A DNA stretch of 9,661 nt from Anaerolineae bacterium (GTDB taxonomy: Bacteria > Chloroflexota > Anaerolineae > JACIWR01). Below the pieces are notes generated by a model. It worked only from the letters and a program-made list of their open reading frames with translations, searched no databases and was not told where the DNA came from. The DNA lies in NCBI GenBank assembly GCA_021162125.1, contig JAGGZG010000005.1:1-9661 (forward strand), read 5' to 3'. This document shows, one piece after another, positions 1 to 5,268 of this stretch (its first letter is position 1; each line of letters starts with the position of its first letter). The position numbers and the translations under genes are program-made.

Positions 1-112
1 GGGTGGCCGGGATGGGGGCAGTGCGCCTTGCTCCCAAAACTAGGCCTTGACTATCTGCTGTTGTTAACGTTCTTGGCCCTCACGGGCCGCTGCAAAAGTC
101 GAGTACTGAGTA

Positions 113-144
113 TACATTCTACCATCGTTTGGCGGCTGACGCAA
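113..144 (-). promoter_or_regulatory. Predicted leftward sigma-70 promoter with extended -10
   Basis: On the minus strand TTGCGT (139-144) is followed after 17 bases by TAGAAT (116-121), preceded by TG to give the extended -10 TGGTAGAAT. The -10 is strong and the -35 matches the consensus at only three of six positions. Transcription would run left out of the window. No start codon with a usable reading frame appears in 1-108, so any gene it serves is outside, or the product is an RNA or long leader. The same TGGTAGAAT string occurs in the rrf2 promoter. Confidence 0.45.
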
Positions 145-152
145 ATTCCTCT

Positions 153-266
153 GGTGATGGGGTAGCGCAACAAGTCGGCGCTACCCACAAAGTGTTGGGA
201 GAGAGAAAACACGAGGGGCATCCCCTCGTGCTTCCCAGGGATTTGCTGCGCTATCCCCTGATTACC
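153..266. repeat. Imperfect long inverted repeat around the operon terminator
   Basis: The left arm (153-176) contains GGGGTAGCGCAACAAG. The right arm (240-266), read on the other strand, contains GGGGATAGCGCAGCAAA. The arms match well apart from small indels and transitions. Within the left part there is also a perfect 9-bp hairpin, GGGTAGCGC (160-168) with GCGCTACCC (178-186). The centre carries the 9-bp terminator hairpin. The layout resembles a small palindromic interspersed element, but no clear target duplication flanks it. I cannot tell whether it is mobile without other copies. Confidence 0.4.
195..230 (-). terminator. Rho-independent terminator of the rrf2-cysE-iscS-iscU-mnmA operon
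   Basis: On the minus strand CACGAGGGG and CCCCTCGTG form a perfect 9-bp, GC-rich stem (222-230 with 210-218) with a 3-base loop, followed directly by TTTTCTCTCTC. This is the classic arrangement of an intrinsic terminator for leftward transcription. It lies about 150 bases after the mnmA stop codon. On the plus strand there is no T run after the stem, so it acts in one direction only. Confidence 0.75.
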
Positions 267-380
267 CACAACTCACCGCCGGGACGCAGAGGAAGCTCGG
301 CACCCTCCGCGACTCGGCGGTGAAAATGCGCGGATAAACAGGCGGCCAGGAGTGGCAGGCAACCAAAAGTCTCTAACGGA

Positions 381-1493
381 TCAATGCACCGAGGCGATGA
401 TCCCCCCACCCAGGACGACGTCCCCTTGATAGAAAACCACCCCCTGACCAGGGGTGATGTCCCGCAGGGGACGGGTGAAGACCAGTTGCGCCCGATTCCC
501 ATCCAGCGGGGTCAGGGTGGCGCGCGCCAGACGTGCCTGGCGGCGAATCTTGGCCGTGACCTGAATGGGGGCCGGAGGCGCGTGCCCGGACACGTAGCTC
601 ACTTCCTCGGCGATCAACTCACTCTGCCCCAGCTCGGACGCTGGACCGACGATCAGCGCATTGCGGGACAGGTCAATCTCCAGCACGTACAGAGCCTCTG
701 GCGCGGAAATCCCCAGCCCACTACGCTGCCCGATGGTGTAGAAGGGCAGCCCCTTGTGCTCGCCCAGAGGCCGGCCCGTGCTGTCAAAGATCGGGCCGGG
801 CTGAATGGCATCCGGGGCATACTCGCTCAGGAATCGCCGGTAGTCATTGTCGCGGACGAAGCACAGGTCCTGGCTCTCCTCCCGTCCGGCGACGGGGAGT
901 GCGCGTTGGCGAGCGATGGCCCGCACCTGCGATTTGGTGTAGTCACCGATGGGGAATAGGAGGTGACGCAGCTCTGCCTGGCCCAGCATATAGAGGACGT
1001 AAGATTGATCCTTGGCGGGGTCTACTCCTTTGCAGAGCTGGTACACGCCGTCGACTTCGCGGATGCGGGCGTAATGGCCGGTGGCCAGATACTGCGCGTC
1101 CAGGGCCAGAGCGTGATGGAGCAGAAGGTCGAACTTGATGCGCCGATTACAGGCCAGACACGGGTTCGGTGTCCGTCCCCGGCAATACTCCGCCACGAAA
1201 GTGTCCACGACGTGGCGTTTAAACTCCCGCTCGTAGTTCACCAGGTAGAAGGGGATGCCGAGCAACTGGCACACCTGCCGCGCGTCGTCTACGGCTTCGG
1301 GGGAACAGCAACGATTAACGCTGGCCTCCTCGCCTGCTGCGTCCTCCTCTGCCCAGAGACGCATCATCATCCCGATGACCTGGTAGCCACGGTCCAGAAG
1401 CACAACCGCTGCGGTGGCACTATCCACCCCGCCGCTCATGGCGACCACCACGCGCCTGTTCTGCGTTGCCGATGTCTGGCTATGTCCACTCAT
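381..1493 (-). CDS. mnmA: tRNA-specific 2-thiouridylase MnmA
   Basis: This cytosolic enzyme adenylates C2 of uridine 34 in tRNA-Lys, -Glu and -Gln and replaces the oxygen with sulfur that comes ultimately from a cysteine desulfurase. The PP-loop SGGVDS is at residues 20-25 of the form given here. TPNPCLACNR follows near 108-117 and LCF, with the second catalytic-region cysteine, near 210-212. The C-terminal beta-barrel ends normally. The length, about 370 residues, is usual. The position where E. coli MnmA has an Asp (NPDxxC) is Cys here, giving CxxC plus a distant Cys. The start is uncertain. ATG at 1493 is preferred because it leaves 18 residues before the PP-loop and because an upstream frame with better codon composition overlaps the alternative ATG at 1526. 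Neither start has a strong ribosome site. The gene is last in the operon, after iscS and iscU, the usual sulfur source. Confidence 0.95.
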   Translation of the reverse strand: MSGHSQTSATQNRRVVVAMSGGVDSATAAVVLLDRGYQVIGMMMRLWAEEDAAGEEASVNRCCSPEAVDDARQVCQLLGIPFYLVNYEREFKRHVVDTFVAEYCRGRTPNPCLACNRRIKFDLLLHHALALDAQYLATGHYARIREVDGVYQLCKGVDPAKDQSYVLYMLGQAELRHLLFPIGDYTKSQVRAIARQRALPVAGREESQDLCFVRDNDYRRFLSEYAPDAIQPGPIFDSTGRPLGEHKGLPFYTIGQRSGLGISAPEALYVLEIDLSRNALIVGPASELGQSELIAEEVSYVSGHAPPAPIQVTAKIRRQARLARATLTPLDGNRAQLVFTRPLRDITPGQGVVFYQGDVVLGGGIIASVH

Positions 1494-1584
1494 ATCGTCT
1501 CTGCTGGTAATCCTCGATGATCTCATGCAGGATGCTGGCCGCCATGCGTTTTCTGCACCGACAGCCCGCCTGGTGCTCTGTCAC
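1480..1584 (-). CDS. Possible small protein (34 aa, GTG start) overlapping the mnmA start
   Basis: This minus-strand frame is open after a TAA at 1609-1611 and ends in TAG at 1480-1482. It overlaps the ATG of mnmA at 1493 by 14 bases, an arrangement suited to translational coupling. From GTG at 1584 it gives 34 residues: a basic Cys segment (GCRCRKRM) followed by a helix-like stretch (ILHEIIEDYQQRRYEW). The only ATG, at 1545, would give 21 residues. Third codon positions are mostly G or C, as in the neighbouring genes, unlike the first 11 codons of the longer mnmA reading. No good ribosome site is visible. The same DNA can also fold into nested hairpins, so it could instead be a structured leader. 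I do not recognise a family, and function is unknown. Confidence 0.3.
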   Translation of the reverse strand: MTEHQAGCRCRKRMAASILHEIIEDYQQRRYEWT

Positions 1585-1708
1585 CGGACAAGGTTTCGAC
1601 TTGTGCAGTTAGATCTGCTACCTGAGAACCCAGATCTCAGGACAGTAACGGATCAGGTTAAATTCCCAGAGTTTATCCCCAAATAAGACGTAAAGAGCAA
1701 AGTCCTGC

Positions 1709-1769
1709 GGGCTGAAATTCAGCCCCCAAAGTGGGCTTTGCCCTTTCAGCCCGGTGCTTTAGCGCCGGG
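1709..1769. repeat. Nested palindromic repeat between iscU and mnmA
   Basis: Several inverted repeats lie back to back. GGGCTGAAA (1709-1717) can pair either with TTCAGCCC (1718-1725) or with TTTCAGCCC (1744-1752). CAAAG/CTTTG (1727-1731 with 1736-1740) forms an inner stem. CCCGGTGC/GCGCCGGG (1750-1757 with 1762-1769) forms a separate hairpin with a TTTA loop, including one G-U pair. Neither strand has a T run after the stems, so these are not intrinsic terminators. The pattern fits a REP-like interspersed element, or a processing or stability structure in the operon mRNA. Confidence 0.55.
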
Positions 1770-1776
1770 TGTGTTT

Positions 1777-2208
1777 TCAGACCTCTGAGGACTTGGGTAC
1801 CTCAGAGGTCTTTTGAGAAGACTCGTTCTTCTTGCTTCCATTGCGCCGGCGGCGGTAGTCGGCGATGGCAGCGTGGATAGCATCAGAGGCCAGGTTCGAG
1901 CAGTGCATTTTGATGGGCGGTAGGCCACCCAGTGCCTCGGCCACTGCCCGATTAGTCAGCTCCTCGGCCTCGTCCAGGGTCTTGCCCTTCACCATCTCGG
2001 TGGCGATGGAGCTGGTGGCGATGGCCGCCCCGCAACCGAAGGTGCGGAACTTGATGTCCACGATGCGGTCGTCCTCGACCTTGATGAAGATTTCCATCAG
2101 GTCGCCACAGACCGGGTTGCCCTCTTTACCCACGCCGTCAGGGTCTTCGATCACGCCCACGTTGCGTGGATTCATAAAATGTTCCATTACCAGTTCGGAG
2201 TATTCCAC
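1777..2208 (-). CDS. iscU: Fe-S cluster assembly scaffold IscU/NifU-like
   Basis: This is the cytosolic scaffold on which IscS sulfur and iron form [2Fe-2S] and [4Fe-4S] clusters for transfer to target proteins. The three ligand cysteines are visible at C34 (NPVCGD), C59 (FGCGAA) and C103 (HCSNLA), with the conserved D36. The LPPIK motif (96-100), the HscA-binding region in E. coli IscU, precedes C103, although no hscA, hscB or ferredoxin gene is nearby. The start is GTG at 2208, with GAGGTG 7 bases upstream. It follows iscS by 62 bases. The family usually ends near the YRRRR segment (118-122). Here about 20 polar residues follow, and the last ten codons form a perfect 12-bp hairpin (1779-1811), so the tail may derive from a repeat. 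Confidence 0.95.
   Translation of the reverse strand: MEYSELVMEHFMNPRNVGVIEDPDGVGKEGNPVCGDLMEIFIKVEDDRIVDIKFRTFGCGAAIATSSIATEMVKGKTLDEAEELTNRAVAEALGGLPPIKMHCSNLASDAIHAAIADYRRRRNGSKKNESSQKTSEVPKSSEV
1779..1811. repeat. Perfect 12-bp hairpin inside the iscU C-terminal codons
   Basis: AGACCTCTGAGG (1779-1790) and CCTCAGAGGTCT (1800-1811) are exact inverse complements separated by 9 bases. On the plus strand the stem is followed by further T residues (TTTT from 1811), so it would suit a rightward terminator, but no rightward gene precedes it. On the minus strand it encodes the last residues of IscU and their SEV...SEV duplication, and there is no T run after it. Confidence 0.6.
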
Positions 2209-2270
2209 AGTCTTTCACCTCAGCAAAATCAGACTACAGGTTATACCCGTCTGCCACTTGGCTGCCCCGG

Positions 2271-3458
2271 CTATTTGTTGCCCGGGTACAGCGGGCTCAT
2301 CATCCGCAATTTCTTCACGATCCCCGGCAGGACTTGCAACACGTAGTCCACGTCCTCCTCGGTATTCTCCCTGCCCAGGGTGAGGCGCAGAGAGCCATGC
2401 GCCACTTCTGCCGGGATGCCCATGGCCAGAAGCACGTGCGACGGTTCCAACGAAGCAGAGGAGCACGCCGAGCCACTGGAGGCACAGATACCCAGCAAGT
2501 CCAGGTTGATCAGAATTGACTCGCCCTCGATGTATTTGAACACGAAGCTGGCGTTATTGGGCAGGCGCTGCGTGGGGTGGCCGGTGAGCTGCGCGTCTGG
2601 GATGCTCTCCAGCACACCTCGGATCAGTCGCTCACGAAGGGCAGTGATGCGCGCATTGTTCTCGGCGGCGTGGTCGTAGGCCAGCTTGAGCGCGGTGGCC
2701 AGGCCCACTATGCCGGCCACGTTCTCCGTGCCCGCACGTCGCTTGCGCTCGTGAGCACCACCGGTCTGCATCGACAGCAGGGGCGTGCCCTTGCGCACGT
2801 ACAGCACGCCGACGCCCTTGGGCCCGTAGAACTTGTGCGCGGAGAGGGAGAGCAGGTCCACGTGAAGATCGTTCACGTCCAGTGGAAGCGCGCCCCCCGC
2901 CTGCACTGCATCGGTATGGAAGGGAATACCCCGCTCATGGGCGATTCTCCCGATTTCGGCGATGGGCTGGATGGTGCCCACCTCGTTGTTGGCGGTCATC
3001 ACGCTGATGAGCACGGTATCGTCGCGGATGGCCCGCCGTACCTCATCGGGATCCACCATCGCGTATCGGTCCACCGGCAGGTATGTGACCTCGAAGTCGA
3101 AGTACTTCTCCAGTTGTTCACAGGTGTGGCTGACGGCGTGGTGCTCAATGGACGAGGTAATGATGTGATGGCCCTTCCCCCTGTGCCGCTGGGCGAAGGC
3201 CACCCCGCGCAGGGCCAGGTTATCGCTCTCCGAGCCACAACTGGTGAAGATAATCTCCTTGGGCTCGCAGTGCAGGATGTCGGCCACGGTCGCCCGGGCG
3301 CTGGCCATCGCCTGAGCTGCCTCCCGTCCCAGCGAGTAGATACTGGAAGCATTGCCGTAGCGCTCAGTCCAATAGGGTTGCATAGCCTCCACCACGCGCG
3401 GGTCTACGGCGGTGGTAGCGGCGTGATCCAGATAGATTACCTTTGCAGGTCTTTCCAT
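2271..3458 (-). CDS. iscS: Cysteine desulfurase IscS/NifS
   Basis: This PLP enzyme converts cysteine to alanine and holds the sulfur as a persulfide, feeding IscU and MnmA encoded just downstream. Visible elements, numbered from the ATG at 3464, are the N-terminal YLDHAATT, the NNEVG segment (159-163), the Schiff-base lysine K211 in SAHKFYGPKG, and the catalytic cysteine C334 in SSGSACSSASLEPSHVL. The long loop around the cysteine and this consensus mark the IscS/NifS class rather than SufS. Two ATGs compete. The one at 3464 touches the ribosome site GAGGAG with no spacer, while ATG 3458 has a 6-base spacer, so 3458 is chosen (395 residues). It lies between cysE and iscU on the same strand. 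The length is normal. Confidence 0.96.
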   Translation of the reverse strand: MERPAKVIYLDHAATTAVDPRVVEAMQPYWTERYGNASSIYSLGREAAQAMASARATVADILHCEPKEIIFTSCGSESDNLALRGVAFAQRHRGKGHHIITSSIEHHAVSHTCEQLEKYFDFEVTYLPVDRYAMVDPDEVRRAIRDDTVLISVMTANNEVGTIQPIAEIGRIAHERGIPFHTDAVQAGGALPLDVNDLHVDLLSLSAHKFYGPKGVGVLYVRKGTPLLSMQTGGAHERKRRAGTENVAGIVGLATALKLAYDHAAENNARITALRERLIRGVLESIPDAQLTGHPTQRLPNNASFVFKYIEGESILINLDLLGICASSGSACSSASLEPSHVLLAMGIPAEVAHGSLRLTLGRENTEEDVDYVLQVLPGIVKKLRMMSPLYPGNK

Positions 3459-3532
3459 GTGCATCTCCTCAGATTTTGGCGGCTAGTGCCCTTTCACATA
3501 ACAAAGCCTGGATTTAAACAGGGCAGACATCC

Positions 3533-4351
3533 CTATCCAGCGCCCTGCGGCTCATCCCCATGAGCCTCACTGGCGATCCTTTCCGCAGTCCCTGTCGGAC
3601 GGTGACCGTCGCCTCCCAGGGCCGACAGCCGAGCCTCCAGGGTCGCGATCCGTTCATCGAGCCGGGCCAGGGTATCCACCACAGGGTCCGGCAGACGCTC
3701 GTGGTGCAAGTTGGTCTCGCGCCAGCGGTGCACGCCGTTGATTTTGACCACCCGGCCAGGCACGCCGACTACCGTGGCTCCCGCCGGCACAGACTTGACC
3801 ACCACCGAGCCAGAGCCGATCTTCACCCCATCGCCGATTTTGATTGGCCCCAGGACGACGGCATCCGTGCCCAGCACCACGCAGTGGCCGATGGTGGGGT
3901 GACGCTTGGTCTTTTTGTTGGAGACGCCCCCCAGAACCACCCCCTTGTACATCAGCACATCATCGCCGACCTCTGCCGTCTCGCCGATCACCACGCCCAT
4001 TCCGTGATCAATGAACAAACGCCGACCGATGGTTGCGCCAGGGTGGATTTCGACTCCGGTCAAGAAGCGATTCACGTGCGAGACCAGGCGTCCCAACAAC
4101 TTGAAATTGTGGATCCACAGCCAGTGGGCGATGCGGTGTAGCCAGACCGCGTGCAGGCCAGGATAACAGGTCAGCACCTCCAGCACACTGCGAGCGGCGG
4201 GGTCTTTGGCGAAGACGGTCTCGACGTCCTCGCGGAGTCTTGCCCACAGGCCGAGCATCCGCCCCAGCGCGGCCCTCGCGCGCGAGCAATCTTCGCAAGG
4301 AAGCATATCATGTCGCCGTGCTCCCGGCGACATGTCCTCGATCTCTAGCAT
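3533..4351 (-). CDS. cysE: Serine O-acetyltransferase
   Basis: The enzyme acetylates L-serine from acetyl-CoA to give O-acetylserine, the committed step of cysteine synthesis in the cytosol. An N-terminal helical region (about 33-100) is followed by a left-handed beta-helix of hexapeptide repeats (about 100-205). The active-site histidines are H116 in DHGMGVVIGETA and H151 in KRHPTIG. The C-terminus (about 225-250) forms a short predicted coiled coil, then a low-complexity tail. The first 32 residues are an extension not typical of the family and contain CEDC. Alternative ATGs exist at codons 7, 16 and 32. Codon 1 (4351) has GGGGA 9 bases upstream. A 10-bp hairpin covers codons 6-15. Placement between the Rrf2 regulator and iscS couples cysteine supply to its desulfuration. 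Confidence 0.93.
   Translation of the reverse strand: MLEIEDMSPGARRHDMLPCEDCSRARAALGRMLGLWARLREDVETVFAKDPAARSVLEVLTCYPGLHAVWLHRIAHWLWIHNFKLLGRLVSHVNRFLTGVEIHPGATIGRRLFIDHGMGVVIGETAEVGDDVLMYKGVVLGGVSNKKTKRHPTIGHCVVLGTDAVVLGPIKIGDGVKIGSGSVVVKSVPAGATVVGVPGRVVKINGVHRWRETNLHHERLPDPVVDTLARLDERIATLEARLSALGGDGHRPTGTAERIASEAHGDEPQGAG
4309..4334 (-). promoter_or_regulatory. 10-bp hairpin in the early cysE coding region
   Basis: CATGTCGCCG (4309-4318) and CGGCGACATG (4325-4334) pair perfectly around a 6-base loop. The structure covers cysE codons 6-15, buries the in-frame ATG of codon 7, and ends just before the ATG of codon 16. It could influence start choice or translation, but no partner signal is visible. 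Confidence 0.35.
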
Positions 4352-4431
4352 AAGAAATTGTCCCCTGTATCAACACTCAGCCACACAGAACAGTCCCTCA
4401 CAAAGCCGGTAACCGATCCTGGATTATGAGA

Positions 4432-4833
4432 TTACAGATCGGCCAGGGTGATTCCGTCCAGTGTCTCGGTCAGCCGATCACGCACGATCTCCCACACGCT
4501 GCGCGTGGCGCAACGGTCCTCCAGTGCACAAGGAGGAGAACACGTTTGATCGGTCACACAGCGGATGGGGACAATCGCCCCTTCCAGGACGCGAATCACG
4601 TCACCGACGGTAATCGCCGCCGGTGGACGGGCCAGAGTGTAACCCCCGCTGGCCCCTCGCGTGCTGGTCAGCAGACCAGCCCGCCGTAGAGGTCCGATGA
4701 CTTGCTCCAGGTAGGAGAGGGAGACTTCCTGCGCGGCGGCAACCTCGCTAAGAGGCACCGGGCCGGCCCCGTACCTCTGGGCCAACTCAACCATCGCCCG
4801 CAAGCCCACCCGCTCTCTGGCTGAGAAACGCAT
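4432..4833 (-). CDS. Rrf2-family transcriptional regulator, IscR-like
   Basis: This winged-helix DNA-binding regulator is 133 residues long, as is usual for the family. The helix-turn-helix spans about 26-56 (LSEVAAAQEVSLSYLEQVI), followed by the wing RGASGGYTLARP. A cysteine cluster, C92-x5-C98-x3-C102-x5-C108, lies where IscR has its [2Fe-2S] ligands (C92, C98, C104, H107 in E. coli). The spacing differs from E. coli, and the fourth position is Cys. It is therefore likely to bind a cluster, and CymR-type regulators that lack these cysteines fit less well. It is the first gene of the operon and is followed by cysE after 80 bases. The start at 4833 has a weak GGTGGTGA site. A palindrome over its own transcription start suggests autoregulation of the whole operon. 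Confidence 0.92.
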   Translation of the reverse strand: MRFSARERVGLRAMVELAQRYGAGPVPLSEVAAAQEVSLSYLEQVIGPLRRAGLLTSTRGASGGYTLARPPAAITVGDVIRVLEGAIVPIRCVTDQTCSPPCALEDRCATRSVWEIVRDRLTETLDGITLADL

Positions 4834-4855
4834 GTCCAGTCACCACCCTGCAATT

Positions 4856-4879
4856 AAATCCTAGTAAAAACTCGGAATT
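4856..4879 (-). promoter_or_regulatory. Predicted Rrf2/IscR-type operator
   Basis: The plus strand reads AAATCCTAGT, AAAA, ACTCGGAATT, an imperfect 24-bp palindrome in which 8 of 10 positions match between the half-sites (ATCCnAGT-like). It starts immediately after the -10 box and covers the expected transcription start of the rrf2 operon, a position where a bound dimer would block initiation. The half-site and spacing resemble the known IscR type-1 and other Rrf2 sites in layout, not in exact sequence. Confidence 0.55.
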
Positions 4880-4908
4880 ATTCTACCACACAGATGATTT
4901 CCTGTCAA
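4880..4908 (-). promoter_or_regulatory. Sigma-70 promoter of the rrf2-cysE-iscS-iscU-mnmA operon
   Basis: On the minus strand a perfect TTGACA (4903-4908) is followed after 17 bases by TAGAAT (4880-4885), with TG in the extended -10 position. The expected start is near 4873, about 40 bases before the rrf2 ATG. It is the best promoter match in the window. Confidence 0.8.
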
Positions 4909-4984
4909 GAAAGCTCGCGGGAGGGGGCACCGTGGCAAGGCTGTGAAAATATCCACCAATCCACGAGAGGAACATCACAATCGC

Positions 4985-5013
4985 TTGCCAAAATTCCCGT
5001 TCTGTTGTATGAT
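4985..5013 (+). promoter_or_regulatory. Sigma-70 promoter of the acetate-CoA ligase operon
   Basis: TTGCCA (4985-4990) and TATGAT (5008-5013) are separated by 17 bases. The expected start is near 5020, leaving an unusually long leader of about 250 bases that holds a hairpin and a MITE-like element. It diverges from the rrf2 promoter, with about 75 bases between the two -35 boxes in which I see nothing recognisable. Confidence 0.65.
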
Positions 5014-5017
5014 TACC

Positions 5018-5064
5018 CTTGCCTTGTTCTCCGCGACTGTGCTTGACAGTTCGTTCAAGGCAAG
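5018..5064 (+). promoter_or_regulatory. Leader hairpin at the 5' end of the ligase transcript
   Basis: CTTGCCTTG (5018-5026) and CAAGGCAAG (5056-5064) form a perfect 9-bp stem. Inside the loop ACTGT (5036-5040) pairs with ACAGT (5046-5050). The stem would be formed by the very first transcribed bases, so it may protect the mRNA 5' end or be part of a leader switch. It matches no riboswitch family that I know. Confidence 0.4.
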
Positions 5065-5091
5065 CTAAACGGGCACGACTTTTACCTCACC

Positions 5092-5244
5092 CAGAGTGTT
5101 GCATAAGCGGAGTCCCGAACTTGTTCGGGGTGCTCTGGCTAACCGGAGGTTGGTTTGTCCGGGCCGTTCCGCAACAAGTTGCGGACTCCGGCCGGCGACC
5201 GGGCACAAGGACAAATCCCTTAAAAGTACTTATGCAACACACTG
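5092..5244. mobile_element. MITE-like non-autonomous element (153 bp) with TIRs and 5-bp target duplication
   Basis: The ends CAGAGTGTTGCATAAG (5092-5107) and CTTATGCAACACACTG (5229-5244) are inverted repeats matching at 15 of 16 positions. The 5-base TCACC lies immediately outside both ends (5087-5091 and 5245-5249), as expected of a target duplication. Inside are further inverted pairs: CGGAGTCC with GGACTCCG (5108-5115, 5183-5190), TTTGTCC with GGACAAA (5154-5160, 5209-5215), and two 6-bp hairpins with CTTG and CAAG loops. There is no transposase or plausible ORF, so it needs enzyme from elsewhere. I cannot assign the IS family from the ends alone. It lies between the ligase promoter and its start codon. 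Confidence 0.75.
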
Positions 5245-5268
5245 TCACCCTCTAAAAAGGATTGCACT

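Noticed and set aside
1..45. Cobalamin-riboswitch-like string (ACTGCCCCC) on the minus strand
   Set aside because: Only one short motif resembles the class. The other conserved boxes are absent in the visible sequence.
1..165. Plus-strand frame open from the window edge with a Leu-rich stretch, possibly the end of a gene
   Set aside because: Its 54 codons resemble no family and run through an opposing promoter and repeat. It cannot be judged without sequence to the left.
51..323. Short ORFs of 64-72 residues on both strands
   Set aside because: They are built mostly from the inverted repeats and the terminator hairpin, without ribosome sites.
384..1520. Plus-strand open frames opposite mnmA (about 190 residues each)
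   Set aside because: They are antisense to a well-supported conserved gene, show no recognisable domain, and arise from GC-rich codon structure.
2577..3563. 328-residue plus-strand frame opposite iscS
   Set aside because: The minus strand has clear PLP and catalytic motifs. The plus frame has no family features and lacks a ribosome site.
5043..5071. Second promoter with a perfect TTGACA upstream of the ligase
   Set aside because: The -10 at the right spacing is TAAACG, a poor match, and the TTGACA lies inside the leader hairpin. The TTGCCA/TATGAT pair upstream is better.
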